In this document: piece by piece, positions 1 to 15,700 of the stretch
How the letters are laid out: each line of letters starts with the position of its first letter
Position numbering within the stretch: the first letter of the stretch is position 1
Assembly: GCA_963082975.1 (NCBI GenBank)
Contig: OY720348.1
Location: forward strand, 15,434,078 to 15,498,077
Direction: 5' to 3'
Source: Labia minor
Taxonomy: Eukaryota > Arthropoda > Insecta > Dermaptera > Spongiphoridae
DNA: 64,000 nt
Program-made: the position numbers and the translations under genes
The notes under the pieces: generated by a model
Told to the model about the DNA's origin: nothing
What the model saw: the letters and a program-made list of their open reading frames with translations, nothing else
Database searches by the model: none

Positions 1-443
1 TAATTTTAATTATTTTCGAAATCAAAGTCAATTAAAACATCTTTTGCTATCGCGACTTTGACATTTCCAAGAATTGAATACTGAAATCTCTTCCTTGGCT
101 AAATGTATTACTTAACCAATCAGCTTTTTAATTTTTGTTTTTCGTGTTTAATTCTTGTTGTTACTAATAAAAATTTATTTTCAAACTCTCCTTTATTTCG
201 ATAGAGATTCACATTTTAATCTATCCATTCTCTTTAATATATTTTTAACCCCTAGAAAATTTAAATGAATTCGATCTCCCCTCCTCAACCTTCAATGAAA
301 TGACATTCATTTCTCCCAATAATTTATTTTTCTGTGGGCGACCTATACTCTGCTTCCAGACGAATTTGAAGTTGAGGACTACGCGGTCTGGCCTGTATTT
401 TGGAATAAGGACTCCTTACGAAAAGTGAAGCCCTCCCAGAAAA
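1..443 (+). other. 5' flank or upstream intron and 5' UTR of projectin
   Basis: No coding sequence is visible. An in-frame TGA at 426-428 precedes the ATG at 444, so the coding region cannot extend upstream on a continuous exon. Possible acceptors are TGCTTCCAG ending at 359 and CCCTCCCAG ending at 439; either could begin the exon that carries the start codon. No promoter can be defended in this AT-rich stretch. Confidence 0.5.
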
Positions 444-756
444 ATGGGGGTGGCTGAAGATTTTGCACCAAGCTTTACGCAAAAGCCGCAATTGCGGCAA
501 GAAGATGAAGGCAACCGATTGATCTTTGAATGCCAACTTCTTGGTAGCCCCAAGCCGGACATTGCTTGGTTCCGGGGCGAAGTTCAACTAGCTGAAGATG
601 GCCGGACCCAGATGCGCACTCAGGCTCTTGGTCAGAACAAGTTCCTTGTCATTCTTGAGCTGGATGATGTGATCGAATCCGATGCGGGTCTTTACAAAGT
701 GAAAGCCAAAAACAAAATGGGCGAGGTGGCGGCATCAATCAACCTCAACTTCAGTC
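444..756 (+). CDS. bt: Projectin exon: initiator Met and Ig1
   Basis: Encodes codons 1-104 and the first base of 105, one complete I-set Ig domain: IFECQL (B strand Cys), IAWFRG (core Trp), [11 protein letters not shown] (F strand, second Cys replaced by Val/Ala) and SINLNF at the end. The start [11 protein letters not shown] matches the very short pre-Ig1 N-terminus of insect projectins, and the ATG context AAAATGG is favourable. The donor is GTCGTAAGT; the exon ends in phase 1 and joins CG of the next exon to make a Pro codon. Confidence 0.93.
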
Positions 757-3700
757 GTAAGTACTCTCAATGACAATTATGTAGTTTAAGAAAAAATATC
801 TTACCTATTATGCGAATTTGTGTAATTTTGACAGAAAATCTATATTTATAGCTCTTTATTATTAGAATACTAACAAAACAAACCTCGAATTAAATACAAT
901 GATAATACAAATAAAAACAGGAGCATTCATAAAATTAAATTTAATTATTTTTTTGATGAGAAATAGGTCATCGCGATTTCGAAATAGAAATTCCATTCAG
1001 ATTTAAATTCTTGGGATTAAGAAACAAGTTTTAAAATTAAATCGATTCTATTTTAATCCAATTCTGATTTGGTGATAATCGTCACATTACATAGAAAGTA
1101 ATACAATCCGATGTTATTTAATGATGATCGCGAAAGATTTTATTACAGAAACTGTTGTAATATGAGGAGACGCGAAATCTGGCACTGGTCCGATTTATGC
1201 CAAGAATAATCTAAAAAATGATTGTTACTAATATTTAGTATTAATAGTTTTGTGATTCATGTCCAAAAGTACATTTGAAATAAAAGTAAATTAAAAAAAT
1301 TGTTTATATAAAAACTATTTTCTATATATTTCTATTTTATTGAAATATCTGTCATAATATAAAAAAATAAATAGAACTGACTAATTTTTATCTAATGATA
1401 TTAGTTACAAAATATATTGTAAAAATGTAAAAAATATTTATTTAATTTTAATAATTTTAATATTAAACAAATTCAAATGATTCAGTAAATTTCAAAAGAA
1501 TATAAGTAATTATTTAATAAGATCGTTATAATTATTAATAATTAATTACTTTTTTCGTTAATTATGTAATTAATCAAAATTAAATATTTCTAAATGTAAT
1601 ATATAAAGAAATTATTTAATTCTTTCGTTTTGTCTATATTTATTCATCAATAATCAATGGTTCGTCTAATTCAAATTAATAAATAGCATAAAGATAAATT
1701 AAGTATAGTATTTATATTTTCATTGACAAATGTAAACAAAAAATAAATTCATTTGAAAGTATCAAAAAAATTAACTTCAAATGAAAATACAAACATAAAA
1801 AAACAAACCAAATATTTTTGTTTATATATATATAAACTTTTATATCATACGATTTTATAATAGAATAAATTTAATGTCATTTGTCGAAAGTTTATATTAT
1901 TTGTTTGTATTTTATTATTTAGTATTCTTTGCACTTGATTATATATATTCTCATTTTATTTAGGTAATCCATTTTTGTTTTCATTATATATACACACACA
2001 AGAAAATGTATTTGTATATTTCTTTTAATTTAAAAATTTATTTATCTTTAGTATTATTAACTGGACCAACAAAATTTATTTTTAGAATTTTTCGTGTCTT
2101 TCAGTCTGTGGAGAAATATTTTAAGACTAGCACAAATGAACTGGGTCAATTATTATATATACATATATAGGTTGACAACATGATACCTGTAAGGGAATTT
2201 TATAATACACACACACTCAAATATCTAAAAAAATCTAATAGTAATAAGTATTTTAAAATTGTGAAAACATTTACATCTATACGAAATTGAATGATTTGAT
2301 GAAAATTCAAATTTTATACCCTTATTTTTCAATTACAATTATTTGAAATTTCTCAATATCAAACTTTGTTTTAAAATTTAATTTATATTTTTGTATGATA
2401 TAAGTTGTAATATATATATATAATTTGTTTATATACTATTTAGATATTGAAAAATTGTCTTTCAATAACGTATTTGACATCTGTTAAATTTTTCTATCTC
2501 AGAAATATGCCTCCTTACAATAAAAGGTACGGACCCCTATTGTAGAATAATTATATTCCCACTATGACCATTGGTTTTGACCTATGGTACTCGTTGAAAC
2601 ATTAATTAAGAAACAAACATTAAAAAGTAAAATTTTCAAATTTAAACGCTCAGTTTAATTTCAAATAATTTATGTTTGTTTGTTTTATATGCATTTGGTA
2701 ACTTCACAGAAGAGCTTTCTTTCTGTTAACTGAATAATTTTGTTGTTTTTGTTTGGTAGTAGAGACAATATTCTTGAGCGAGATAAAAGTGCATATATAT
2801 ATATATATATTATATTATTAATAATCTATTATTTAATGTTTTTTATTTAATTCATATAAATATAAATTTAAATTTAAGAGATGCTAAATGTTTTCAAATT
2901 AAAATTTTATTCGGGATAGAAAAGTATTTTTTAAGGGAAGACGATTTCCATGTGACCTCTATATATTATTTTATTACTTTTTAATATTTTTTAATTAAAA
3001 TAATATATATATATATATATAATTATATTAAATTCATACGGATGTTTTATTATTTTGTCAACATTGCAAACGATGAAGTCCACCACGGTTGGTGATTATT
3101 TTAATCATCTTTCGGATTATTATATTTACACATTTTTTTTTAGTATTTCCAATATAAAATCTATATCTATAATAATGAATAATTTATAATTATTATATTT
3201 ATATTATTAAAATTTTTATTTGTTTTAATTGACTAAAATATTTAATAATATTTGAATTTATCAGTTATATAGATAATATATGACTATAAAAAAATTATTT
3301 TAAAAAACAAAGATTCTTTTTTATTTATTTGCAAATTCATTTTATTCAGATTTAGCAATGATTTAAAAATATTATTTATTTAGTCAACAAACGAGGTTCG
3401 AATTTTTGTCTTTAATTTAGATAGACCAAGATTATATTCAATAAGTCTCAGGTTCTTTTTATATTCAGATTCTTTTTATATATGCTAGATCAGGGACCGA
3501 TGTCCTATATTATACATGTATAAATGAAAGGTAAAAATTCAGTAGATACCGCCAATCACGTGATCAAAAGAAAATTTTTAAATATGAAAAAATATATGAA
3601 TTTGAACAATATAAATATTAAATAATATTACATTAACTATACTAAACTTCAATTTGTTACTTACTAATATATTGTACATTATTTAAATTTAATATCAAAT

Positions 3701-6700
3701 TTAAAAAGACAAATTTTAATTTGGCACATAAATTAATCTCAAATTCTTAAAAATTAATTTAAATGATTTTAAGAGATGGCTGATCAATACTTCGATTTAA
3801 TATGATTCATTTTTGTAAACAAACATTGACAAAGATATGTTGATGAAAAAAAAGTTTAATTTAAGAACATACTTTCTCAATAATGCGTAATTCCATTTAA
3901 AAATAATGACTTTAAAATAATATCATTTATTTTAAAGTTTTGATTAATCTATTCATGATATTAGCTAATAGAGTTTTTAAAATAAATTTCCCTAAAGCAT
4001 TTCTAAGCCAAAAATTAATGATTTTACTGAGAAATGTTTGAAATTACATTTTAAAGAATTACATAACCGTTTTGTTGAGCTCAAAAGTTGCAACCACATT
4101 CCTCCAGCCTATCTTGAGCAACCCCCATTCAATTATTCTCCACTGCCAATTCTCACCATCCCTTAATATTATGTGACCACGTCATTTTTAATCTACACAC
4201 CGGTAGTTTTCAAAATGAAAAAAAACATTTAAATTAAAATATAAATGAATATAATTTGTGTGATGTTCTAATAAAATACAATTAAAATTTAACAAAAAAA
4301 TTGAAGGTGAAATTTAGTGAGATTCAAACTTTCTTCCTCAAATTCAATTTACCAATTAACGCACGTTATTTTCAATTTTTTACAATATACAATATTTAAT
4401 TTTCAAAGCAACTTTGTCATTTTTTTTTCTTTCATTAATAGAAAGTTTTAAATAAAAAAAAAATAATGAATTAAACGATGTAATAATACTTTAAAAGTAT
4501 ATGTAGTAACAATTTTTCTATTTTTATTATATAGAAAAATAATTTCAAATAATTTAAATGAAAAATAAAAAAAATAAATAATATTTGTTAATAAATTTGT
4601 TACATTCAAATAATATTTTTCTTATCATCAAAAGTACTAAAAATATGTCCCTAAAAATGTCAAATTTATCAATGAGATTACGCGTTAGTCAGTTTTATTT
4701 TAAAAGTTCCTATATTTAAATGATAACAATAATATTGATTTTTTGTATTATATGGGTGTGAGGCATGGTCTATGAACTTGGGTGACGAGAGTAGATTTAG
4801 AGTATTTGAGAATAGGATTCTACGAAGCATTTATGGGCCAAAGAAAGATGAGGTCACCGGGGAATGGCGGAGACTGCATAACGAGGAATTGAATGACCTC
4901 TATGCTTCTCCAGATATAGTTAGAATTATAAAATCGAGAAGGCTGTGATGGGCAGTGCATGTGGCTAGAATGGGAGAGGAAAGAATGGCGACCAAGAACT
5001 TTCGAGTTCCGTAGAGCCACAGAGATAGAGACAGATTAATATTGATTTTACCATGCGAGACATCATTTTAATTATGCTTGCAATTTTTTTCAAATTATAA
5101 TTAATTATTTAATTACTATTTTAAATAAAATTAATATTAGTAGGTGTATAGTTATATTAATATTGTAACGAAATATATATTATAAACCTCAAAATTGAAC
5201 TAGAAAACAATCATTAAATATTAAAAGATTTTAAACACTTAGTAGTTTCTTTTTCATTTGTACCTTTTTGGAAATCTTGATGGTAACTGTTACACTAGCA
5301 TCAAAAGCATTTCTAATGTTTAATTTTTAAACCCTTCTTAATTGAAAAATACTTTTTGTATTTAAATTAGTTATAATTTTTCCTATGAGAGAAAATATTG
5401 ACACATCCAGAGTCGGTTCTAGGATTTTTAGCGCTCCAGGCAAAACAAAATTTGTCGGTCTTTGATACAAGAATATACAAATTTACTGCAAATTTAAAAA
5501 AAATTAATAATAAAAAAAGACAAAAAAATCAAAATTACACAAAAATTAATAAATGTAAAAAATATTTTATTATTATATCGGAGCCCCTCTAATAAATTTT
5601 ATGTGATTTAATTTAAATATAATTTAATATTAATGAAAATGTTATATTCCTTGAAGGTTGCATGTCTTGCATCTCCTCCATGTACAATTTCAAGTTAATT
5701 TTCATTTCTGGCACATATTTATTAACACATATCTTACTTTTTTACAATAATAAACACGTAAAATCTTTTTAAAAATTAAGGACAAAATATGTGGAAAATA
5801 AACAGAAAATAAATTAATAATTTGAAAAATTTCCCCATCTCATTATTTATTTTGAAAATTATCAGATTTATAGATCTATCCATTGAAAAGAGACATACAT
5901 AATCTAAAAATCCCAACCATAAACATTTCTTACCATGAAAATTCACTTAAAATCATTCTCATCCTTTTAAGCTCACTAATTGTATATAAGTCAATTCTTT
6001 TATTTTTTGTGTTTGTATTTCCAAGGCTTTTCTAAATTCCCTTTTTACTTTCTAATATATTTCAAAATTGTTAACATTTAGGACACTAAACTACACTTAT
6101 AGAACAATTGTTAATTAATAAAATTCCGAACAAACCGTTTAATAGATCATACTGAAATTTTATAATTGTTTTTCTATTGGGTTAAAAACTAACTGAACTT
6201 GTTTAAAATCTGGAAGTAATTGAAAATCCACTATATTACACTATATTATTATATCAAACATTCAATTGGGTTTTTCTTCAAAATTTTAAACAATAATGAA
6301 ACTAAAAATTATTATTAACTTTCGATAATTTAATTCCATGCCCGTTTGATAGAGAAGTTATATTTACTTTGAGATTGCTTTAAATTTTCCTATTTAGAAG
6401 CCAAAGCGATTATCTCCACATTTAAAGAAACTGAGAAAATGAAGCCCAAAGTTCATAGCTTGTAGAAAATTCATTGTTTATTGAAAAATGTATATTGCAT
6501 TGCAATATTAAGATTATCAAGTTCATTATTCACCTCATATGTTGGAGATTACCTTACATTACATTACTTTACTAGAAAAATTTTATAAATTGGAATTAAT
6601 CAGTTTGGCTTCTGAGTGGCACAAGTATTATTAGTTCATTACAATGATAAATAAATATGATTGGTGAAACTTATATATTCATCTATTTTTAATTTTTCTA

Positions 6701-9700
6701 CTACTTGAGGATTATAAATTATATACAGATTATTCAGTTTTATTAATTTGGCTGGAGTATAACAATTTGCTGTTTGTTGATTTCACTTTCACATCTGTCG
6801 CAAATCATCGACGACTAAAATTTTTTACACTGGACTAAATAGATACAAGTTTTATGGTGCAAGATCCGTATTGTGATATGGATGTTGGAGTACCTCCCAA
6901 CCAATTTGGTAATTTCCTAACGAACAGAAGCACTATCCTGATAAAGTTAGACATCCTCAGCATTAATGTTTTGGCATTTGTATCATCAAATTTTCAATGA
7001 AGGTTCCAGCATTCACTGTGATTCGGTATGCACTAACAAAGTTTCGCACAGCTCTCGTAGATGTATACACATTATCTAGAGACATTGATATGGTCCATAC
7101 AATCATCGAGGTCTCTATACATGTCACGCGAAAATACTCTCTCCAACTATATTTGTGAAATTTCAATATTTCAACTTCAATACCAAGACAGAAAAAAATC
7201 ATTGTATGTTACTTTTCTTCCCCCCTCCCCCGAATATGTATATATATATATTCTAATTTATAAATTTGTTAGTGTTTTTGAGAATATTTTCAAACATAAT
7301 ATATAAAAGAAAATTTTGTCTGGTACAAGTTACAATTGTTATTATTAATATACCGGAGGCAAGAATTTGACCTACTAGTCATTTCTAAATTATTTAAAAA
7401 AATCTATTATTATTTTTTAATATAGTATATGGTTGCTTAAAGAAACATATTATAGAACTATGATTAGGGTGAGCAAACGTCCCGGTTTTTTAATATTTAG
7501 GTCCGACGAACGAAGATCCTAATTGAACATCGTTTTTAATAAAACGTTTATTATAAAAAAAAAAAATTGCATGACCTCTATGCATCTCCAGACATAGTTA
7601 GAATTATAAAATCGAGAAGGCTGCGATGGGCAGGGCATGTGGCTAGAATGGGAGAGGAAAGAATGGCGAAAAATATTTTGGTGGGGAGATCGAGTGGGAA
7701 ACGTCCGCTTGGAAGACCAAGGACGCAGTGGGTGGACGAATTAGGCAGGGAGGTGAGAGAAATGGAAGAGGGTAGGAGAGATGGATGGTTGTGGCTCAGG
7801 ATAGGGACCCTTGGAGGAATGTGGTTGCTTCGGCCAAGAACTTTCGAGTTCCATAGAGACACAGAGATAGATAGATAGATAGATATTATGTAATTATATA
7901 CAGAATAGTTTCTATATTAATAAACTCACCCGTTTCATGATCATAATGATCCTTATTGTTTGTGATTTTGTTTTATAGTTTTTAAACATATTTCTAATAA
8001 AAAAATATCTATTATTTAAAAGAAACAACTATTATTTTGCCAATTCATTATCTTATATGGGTTTGAGGTTTAATTCGTGACAGTACTGAAAAAGAATAAA
8101 TTCAGAATACTTTAAAATAATTTATTTGCAAGTGGTACTAGTGGCACAAATGAATTGAGAAGGGTACCAAGAAGTTTGTTTGATCAAGGATTTGGACATG
8201 GGAATACAATATAAATGGTTCTATTAAAGTAACATATAATTTATATTGGTAATTAAATATCTTTATAATGATAATATTTTATATTATATTTTGCTATATT
8301 ATTTTATATATATTAACAGCGGTGGGATTACAATATAAATCTGAGTGAATTGTGAAAAGATAAAAATTGAATGTAGGCGAATTTTGAAAATATGCACGAT
8401 TCAGTAGTGTTACAGTGAAATTATAGATTGATAGATAAATAGATATATATTCGTTTAGGTTTCCGTGAAAGTTTTTATTATTATGAGAAATTATTAAAAA
8501 AACTTTTCAAGGAGCTATAAAAGAGTAACTTTCAAAGCAAAGGAAATCTTGGTTAGACGCTGTTATTCCCCAAAGCTAATAGATCATAAATTGCATTATT
8601 GCTACTTTAAATTAAAACATCAAATCTTATTCTTTTCTTTATCTATTTCAGCGGTCGGGGAACTTATTTAATCATTGCCCCAAAATATGTTTGTGTAAGT
8701 TGATATTACCCCATGGTAAAGAGCAAAAAAAAAACAAAAAAAAAAACGAAATCGCCTCTTTTTACCATCTTTCCTATTATATCCCCCCATGATAATTTTG
8801 AAAAGAAAACAATTGAAAAGAAAATAATTTGTAAAAATACTAAATGGTTTATAAATAGCAAATTAAAAATATATACTTTTTACTCAGAAAAGTTTCATTT
8901 TTACCCCATTTGGAGTAATTTACCCCGGTTCCCCGACCGCTGATCTATTTTATCTCTTAATCTTTTAATAAAATTAAATTATAATACAAAAATAATAATA
9001 TATAATAAATACTAACGATTGACATATCTTAAATATTTTATATAAACGATAAAACTGATGAAGACAGACTACAAATAAATAAAAATAAAATAAATTATTT
9101 TCTAAATTTCTTCTTAAGGTTAAAAAAAAAAATTAAAATATTTCAACGAGTGCCTAAGGTTAATTCTATTAATTTAATAAAATTTATTATTATTCTTATA
9201 AAATTTTCGAATCTTTAAAATTTTATCTTTCAAGATCACTCAATATTTTTAAATAATCATTAAATTAAAATGATCAATTAAACATTAATTTCTAACATAA
9301 GTTTTTGTTTTGAAAAATAAATTGTTGTTCTCCAATTATCATATATCAAGAGTAAAATAAACAAGATCAAAAAATATTCTTTATTTATTTATTTATTATT
9401 TTTCATTAATTTCATACGTCAGTTCGGTGTACCATATACTAAGAGTTAATTTGAAAGTTATAATAAGAATTTGACACAAAATGAAAATTAATTTATTTTA
9501 AAACTTAATTAAGTCAAAAACATGTCAATTTATATAATAATGTAATAGTTTTTTTTTTAAATTTTGTTCATTAATCTTTACCAAAAGGTTAATTTTTCAA
9601 AGTCTACTCTTAGTTTATATTTATGTTTTGTTTTTTAAAATGAACAAATATCTCTATGTTAATATATTTTTATTTTTCAGCGGCTGACGAACCTCGAGAA

Positions 9701-12700
9701 AAGTAGGTCATTCATCTGTATAAAAATGTGTGGCATTAACATAATTTTTTTTGTTTATTTTTACTATGTTTCGTTAATGTTTCATAATGGATCACTTGTT
9801 CTGCATGACTGATTATTCATTTCTTCTTTAATATTAACCTAAATAATTTGTGTTTAATATTGTTTATATGATAATAATTTTAAAAAAATTGCGTTATTTT
9901 TATAAACTAAAATTATAATATTATTTTGTAATTTCATTTAACCCATAGGTTTTCAAACTTTTTTGTGTCGTAGACCCCTTGCCATGTTTTTCTATTTTGG
10001 GTAGATCACCTAAATTGATTTTGTGATTTTTTATAAAAAAAATTTACCCATTTTTTCAGAGCCTTATTGAAAAATCAAAAATGTTTTAAGAGCCATGTTG
10101 GAAAAACAATTTACCTTTTTTTAGAGTCGGGAAAACACGTAGACACCCATAGGCCCCCATTTTCATTTCATAGACCCCCATATTTGTTATTCGCTGCCGT
10201 AGACCCCTTGCAGGTCGATATAGACCACTTTGGGAACCTCTGATTTAACCTGACAAAGTTGATTGAATATTTGGTGGCTCGAATTCTGATCGATACTTTT
10301 TTCATATTTTTCTCAGAAGAATACCATATGAACCAATACGTTGTATCTATATTTATTAAAAATTTATAAAAATCTATATACATTTAACATTATTAATTTA
10401 AAATTGGTCTATTGATATTTTTTTTATATTTTATTTACAATTTTTTATAATCTTTTTACAACTTTTCTACCCTCTTTTTTTCCTAGTTATGAGGATAGGT
10501 TTTTTTTCCTTTTTAGCCTTTTACTATATTTTAATTATAATAATCTTTTTGACTCTTTACTTCTGATAATTTTCCAAAATTTCTGTATAGTGGCTACCAT
10601 TCCTATTGTTTTATGTACAATTATAAAAACTAGAACCTTATATGGTCAAACTTATTTCATATTTGGATCGCATTTACGTTTCTCCATCAATTATTTTGAA
10701 AATATTGTATTTTTAAAATCTGACAATTCTTTTAATTTCTCTTTTAGATTAATTTTTATATTTTCTTTCCGCCTTAATTTACTGTACAGTTCATTGCATA
10801 GGTATTTAGCATCATTTGACAATAGAACTGTTCATTAATTTTAATTTAGTGGACATTCATTTGATATTAATTATATTAGCAATTGGTGTCTTTTTTCATT
10901 AATAGCGACACACTAATTTTTTTGTCCAAATTATTGGTGTCAAATAATATTTTTATTTTAATTACATTTTTTGGACATTTCTTCAAAAATCTAATGGGTT
11001 TAGAATATTGATGCACTCTAAAGTTTATTTTTTCAAAACAAGTTAACATTTTTCTAAGTGGTATGGCAACGAGAGGAATATTATATAACCCCCCCTCTAA
11101 AACAAAGTGTGTTAAACCCTAAATATTTTGTTAATATTAAAATGAAAAATGTTGCAAAGAAAATCAGAAAATTTAATAATTTTGTGATTTCAAAGTAAAA
11201 TATTAAGACACCGCGTAGTTTAGAGCAAAGGGCTTCTCTCTCAATTTCGTCATCCTGGGTTCAAGGGAATCTCTCTCTAGCTGATGTCTATGGGAACGAG
11301 ATCCTTCGAGCCTAAGTGATAAAAGTTGCTAAGCTACTTGAAATAAGAAGTATCGGCTTTCGATCAAAGAAAATCCAGATAAAGATTGATGGAAGTTGTT
11401 GTACTGATCATATAACACATCTACCTCACTTAAGCGGAGATTAACTTGAAAGGCACTGATCTTCCCTAGGATTTCAAAAGTCAGAAGAAAATAAATATTA
11501 GTATTGTTTTGAAATGAACAATTTTTTGTAACAATTTACAAAAAATGACCAAAAAACTGTCCAATTTCACCTATTTAATGATTTTGTTGAACATTTTTAA
11601 AGTATAAACTGACTTGTTTTTTTTAATACATAATTATTGAAACTATTTTTTATTCTAACATAGTCACCTTTTTTCTAATACAAACATTGAATGTTATTTA
11701 TATATTTGCGATTATTTTTATTTTTTAAAACTCAATCCAAGAATAATTGAAAATTAAATTTTTATTAAGTTGTGATCCCAAATAAATTCACAATAAATAC
11801 AATTTAATTTTTTCCAAAAGTTAACTACTTAAACGTAAATTCAAAATCAAAACTTACAATAGAAACAAAATCAAATAGTTAAAATTGTAAATATAAATTA
11901 AACAAATTATAACTTAAATATTGAATCATTTGCACTTCACTTTGATCTACTTGGCAAGATTGCCTCTTTAACTCATTTGTAATTCTCCACTGAAAAAATT
12001 TATACAGACTTATTCTCTGTATTATCTGAATGAAACGTTTTTATTTAATTTTAGGGTTTGTTCCAAATTCGGTTCTTTTAATAGACTTAATTTTTCTCTT
12101 TTATTTTTACCTCTCGACTTTGTTTAATTTTATATTCAAAACCCTACCTTTTCGATAAAAATTTATTTTAGAAAATATTTTCATCTTTAAATAACTTATT
12201 AGAAAAATATTTATAGCCTACTTTATGAATAGATTAAAATGAATTTTCATTCACATGTTGAAAAATTAGGACACTGAAAACTTTTGACTTTGCTTCTGTG
12301 TGTGTTGTCATCAAGGTAATTATTTTTGGCAAATTTTCTCCTGTAATTCTATATATTTCTTTTTCTTTCTTCTTATTATTATCATAATTATTTTTAAAAT
12401 AAAATTTTTATCAATTTTATTTATTTTATCTCGTTAGTCCTTATTAAAATAAAATATGAAATTCAAACGATTTTTAATTTCAGAATTCGAACCTTTTAAA
12501 AGATCTCTTTATTTTGTTTTAATAATTATTTTTCTATTATTTGACAATTCTTAGATCATTTCTTTTATATGTTTAATTATAATTATTTTGTTCAACTTCT
12601 TTCTTGTTTTCTTTTCATTTTGAATTAATTATCTTTTTTTCAATTTCATTATTCTTCTTCTTCATCTTTGAATAAAGATGTAAATTCGATGTTAAAATTT

Positions 12701-15700
12701 AAAATGCTCATTAAAAAATCAAACAATATCTGGGTCTTAAATTAAGGCAGTGATTCTTAACCACTGTGTCGCGGCACATATATGTGCCGCGAGATTTTCG
12801 AAAGTGAGCAGCGAGATTATCAAAATGTACCGCCAAATTATTACAAATGTAAAGAGTTTCTTAAACATTTCCGACTTTTTTTTATAAATTTCTTCAATTT
12901 GGTTCTAAAAAAAGGTAAAACATTTTAGGGATCACTTTTTTGCAAAATGGTAAACTTTTACACTTATCTTTTTCTTTGTGTGCCGCCAAATTTTTTAACC
13001 GTTAAAAGTGTGCCGCGGTAAAAAAAAAGTTGAGAATCACTGCATTAAGGTAGCAATCCAAAAGTCCGCAACAACTGCACTAATTATTTTCATTTTATTT
13101 TTTTATTTTAATCAATAAATTTATAATATAAACATAAGTAGAGAAGGGAGGGTGTTTGTATAAGGAACTGGTTAGTTTGGATTCTTCTATTTAAATTGTA
13201 AGATAGTAGGTAATCGATTAACCAACAGTCCGGACATCGAACAATTCGGATGACAAACATAATCTTCGAGCGGATTATGTTCGTTAACCGATCACTCACT
13301 TTAATTTGATTTTTTATATTAATTCAAGATATTACAAATACAACTTCATGAATCAATCAATATAATCTTTAAAAATCAAGTCTGTGACTCTCAAGTTCCT
13401 ATCCCATCACATTTCTATTAGCCTTCATAAGCAAGGCGTATTGAAGTTCTTCTTCTGTCAGAAATACATCGACCCGTGCCTTACACATTGGCTCTTATCC
13501 CGACGAATAAACAAAATTATTCGTTATCTTGATTTTGTACAATTATTTTTTCCTGTCTATTGAAAATTGTATGATTGGTATGAATAAAATTGTATAAATA
13601 AAAATAAAAAAAAAATGACAAATGACTTAATATTGTAGTTATTAATATCGACGTTCAGCAATCATCACAATTAGGATAGAAAAGATATTCCATTTCAAAA
13701 ACTGAGGCACTAATTACTAATTTCTAATTACTATTCATAATTGTTAATTCTTAATGTGTATTGAGGACACTAATCATCACAAACTAGTTTGATTTGTTTG
13801 TTGGTTTAATGATACAATAAAGTTACATCCAAGTATATAGATATAATACATTAATTAAAAATAATTATAATAATAATAATAATATTTTATACAAATTTTT
13901 TTAGTGACCTGTTGACGGCATAATATCATGCAGCGCTATCTACTGGCAAATTACAACAAAATAGATAGCATTAATATCTTTATTATTATTTATATATTTA
14001 TTACAAATTAATGTTATTATAATCAAAATATTTTTTTTCAATACAAACTTAACTGATGTATCATGGATTTGGATAAAACTTTACCAGGGTTCCACTAATT
14101 TTCGGTTTGAATATAGGAAAATTATTTAATTCATTCACTTTTTAATCTTCTTATATCCAAACCGAACTTATAAAAAAAACCCAGAAAATTAGTGGAACCC
14201 TCTGGTGGTCAAATAATAAAACATGATAGCTAAATAGAATATCAATGGATTTATATGCAAATTTTAATAATTTTTATCTCGTAAACTAGAAGCGACTGCC
14301 ACATTCTTCTTAAGGAAAGTTTGTTTTGAATCAAAAAACGAATCTACTGGTAAAGTTTTATCCAAATCCATGATACATCCGTTAGACTAAACAATTACCA
14401 AATTTTTAGAATCAATTTGTATTTTATTAAAAATAGTTTTTCATAACATTGAATTGATTTCAAAATTTTGATACATTAATTAATTAATAATAATTTTAAT
14501 TTTTAGACAAATCGACGGGATTGCACCGACATTCTCGAAGAAACCAGCAATTCGCCAAGAAGAGGAGGGAAAACGGCTGTTATTCGAATGCCGTATCCAG
14601 GCGGATCCCAAACCGACCGTCACCTGGTTTCACAATGCGACCGTCGTTTCGGACTCTTCTCGTCATCGAGTTAGTACTTTTTCTTTTTTGTTCAACTATT
14701 GAAGATTAATTTATTAATACAAATAACAATTATAGCAGTATATATTGACTAAAAATTTGATAACATAATTTATATGCATTTTCAAGCAAATAGATTTATT
14801 TACATGGGTAGTTGTATACAGTGGTGTATTGGGAGGGGAAGGACGTTCCCTTACCTTTTTTCAGAACCGGAACTCGTTCCAGTACTTTTTCATGTCCCGA
14901 CAACTCCCACTTAAATCTACTGTTAGAATTTCTTTTTTTTGTGTTCGTGAATATTTTGTATAGTAAGAATAAGAAAAAATAAAAACTTATATTGAAAAAA
15001 ATAGTTTGCTGAAAATAGGACTTTTTTAGCTCCCACTATGCGTTCCCTTACTTCTTATTTTACCAATACATCACTGGTTGTATACTATACTATCATATAT
15101 TGAAGGGAGATATCCAATATCAAAGCCAGCGCGGGGGGGGGGGGAGTTCAGGGAGTAACATCTTAGAAAGAAAAAGGTGAATAAAAATTTTAAGAAAAAA
15201 AAAAATATATTCACTTAATTTAATTATTATTATTTCTGCTTCTTATAGGTTTATACATCTCATAGAAGGATGACTATTTCTGAAAATTACTATTTTTTTT
15301 ATTTTTTTAAAATTCCACTTTTGGTTTCACAATTTACAATTTAATTTATACCAAAATAAATTAAAACAAATAATTAAAATCAAGTTATTTTGATAATTAG
15401 ACAATTTTTTCAAATTTAACTTTGGATTCTTCACTTTGCAATGTAATTTGTACAAAAATAAATTAAAAATAAAAATTAAATTGATAATTAGAAAACTTTA
15501 ATATTATTTAATTAAATATTAGAAAATATTTCAATTCTTTCGAATTCAGATTGATTGAATAGATTTTAAATTTTTATTCTATTTTGTGTTTACTTAACAA
15601 TTCAAAACCTGGAATTAGCAGCAATCTCATCCTTTATTCTTGTTTTTTAATTTTGTTTATTTTTACAATATAATCTTACCGTTTTATAGAATCTCCTGAA

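Larger units (their letters stand above)
757..9680 (+). other. First coding intron, 8.9 kb, transposon-rich
   Basis: Very AT-rich intron between Ig1 and the small Ig1-Ig2 linker exon. It contains two non-LTR 3' fragments (4753-5036, 7567-7885), a decayed mariner (about 6720-7020), a hAT-type MITE (8649-8942), and at 7465-7485 an isolated end of the TAGGGTGACC hAT family. Short TA runs occur at 2790-2812 and 3001-3020. The remainder shows nothing I can support. A long first intron often carries muscle enhancers, but none can be identified by eye. Confidence 0.7.

Noticed and set aside
324..587. 87-codon minus-strand open frame
   Set aside because: It lies antisense to the Ig1 exon, has no family motif, and exists because the coding exon is less AT-rich.
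829..850. MEF2-like A/T-rich muscle enhancer motifs
   Set aside because: Such motifs occur by chance very often in DNA this AT-rich; nothing marks these as functional.
8713..8943. Lys-rich 76-codon open frame
   Set aside because: It lies wholly inside the hAT MITE at 8649-8942 and reflects its A-rich core.
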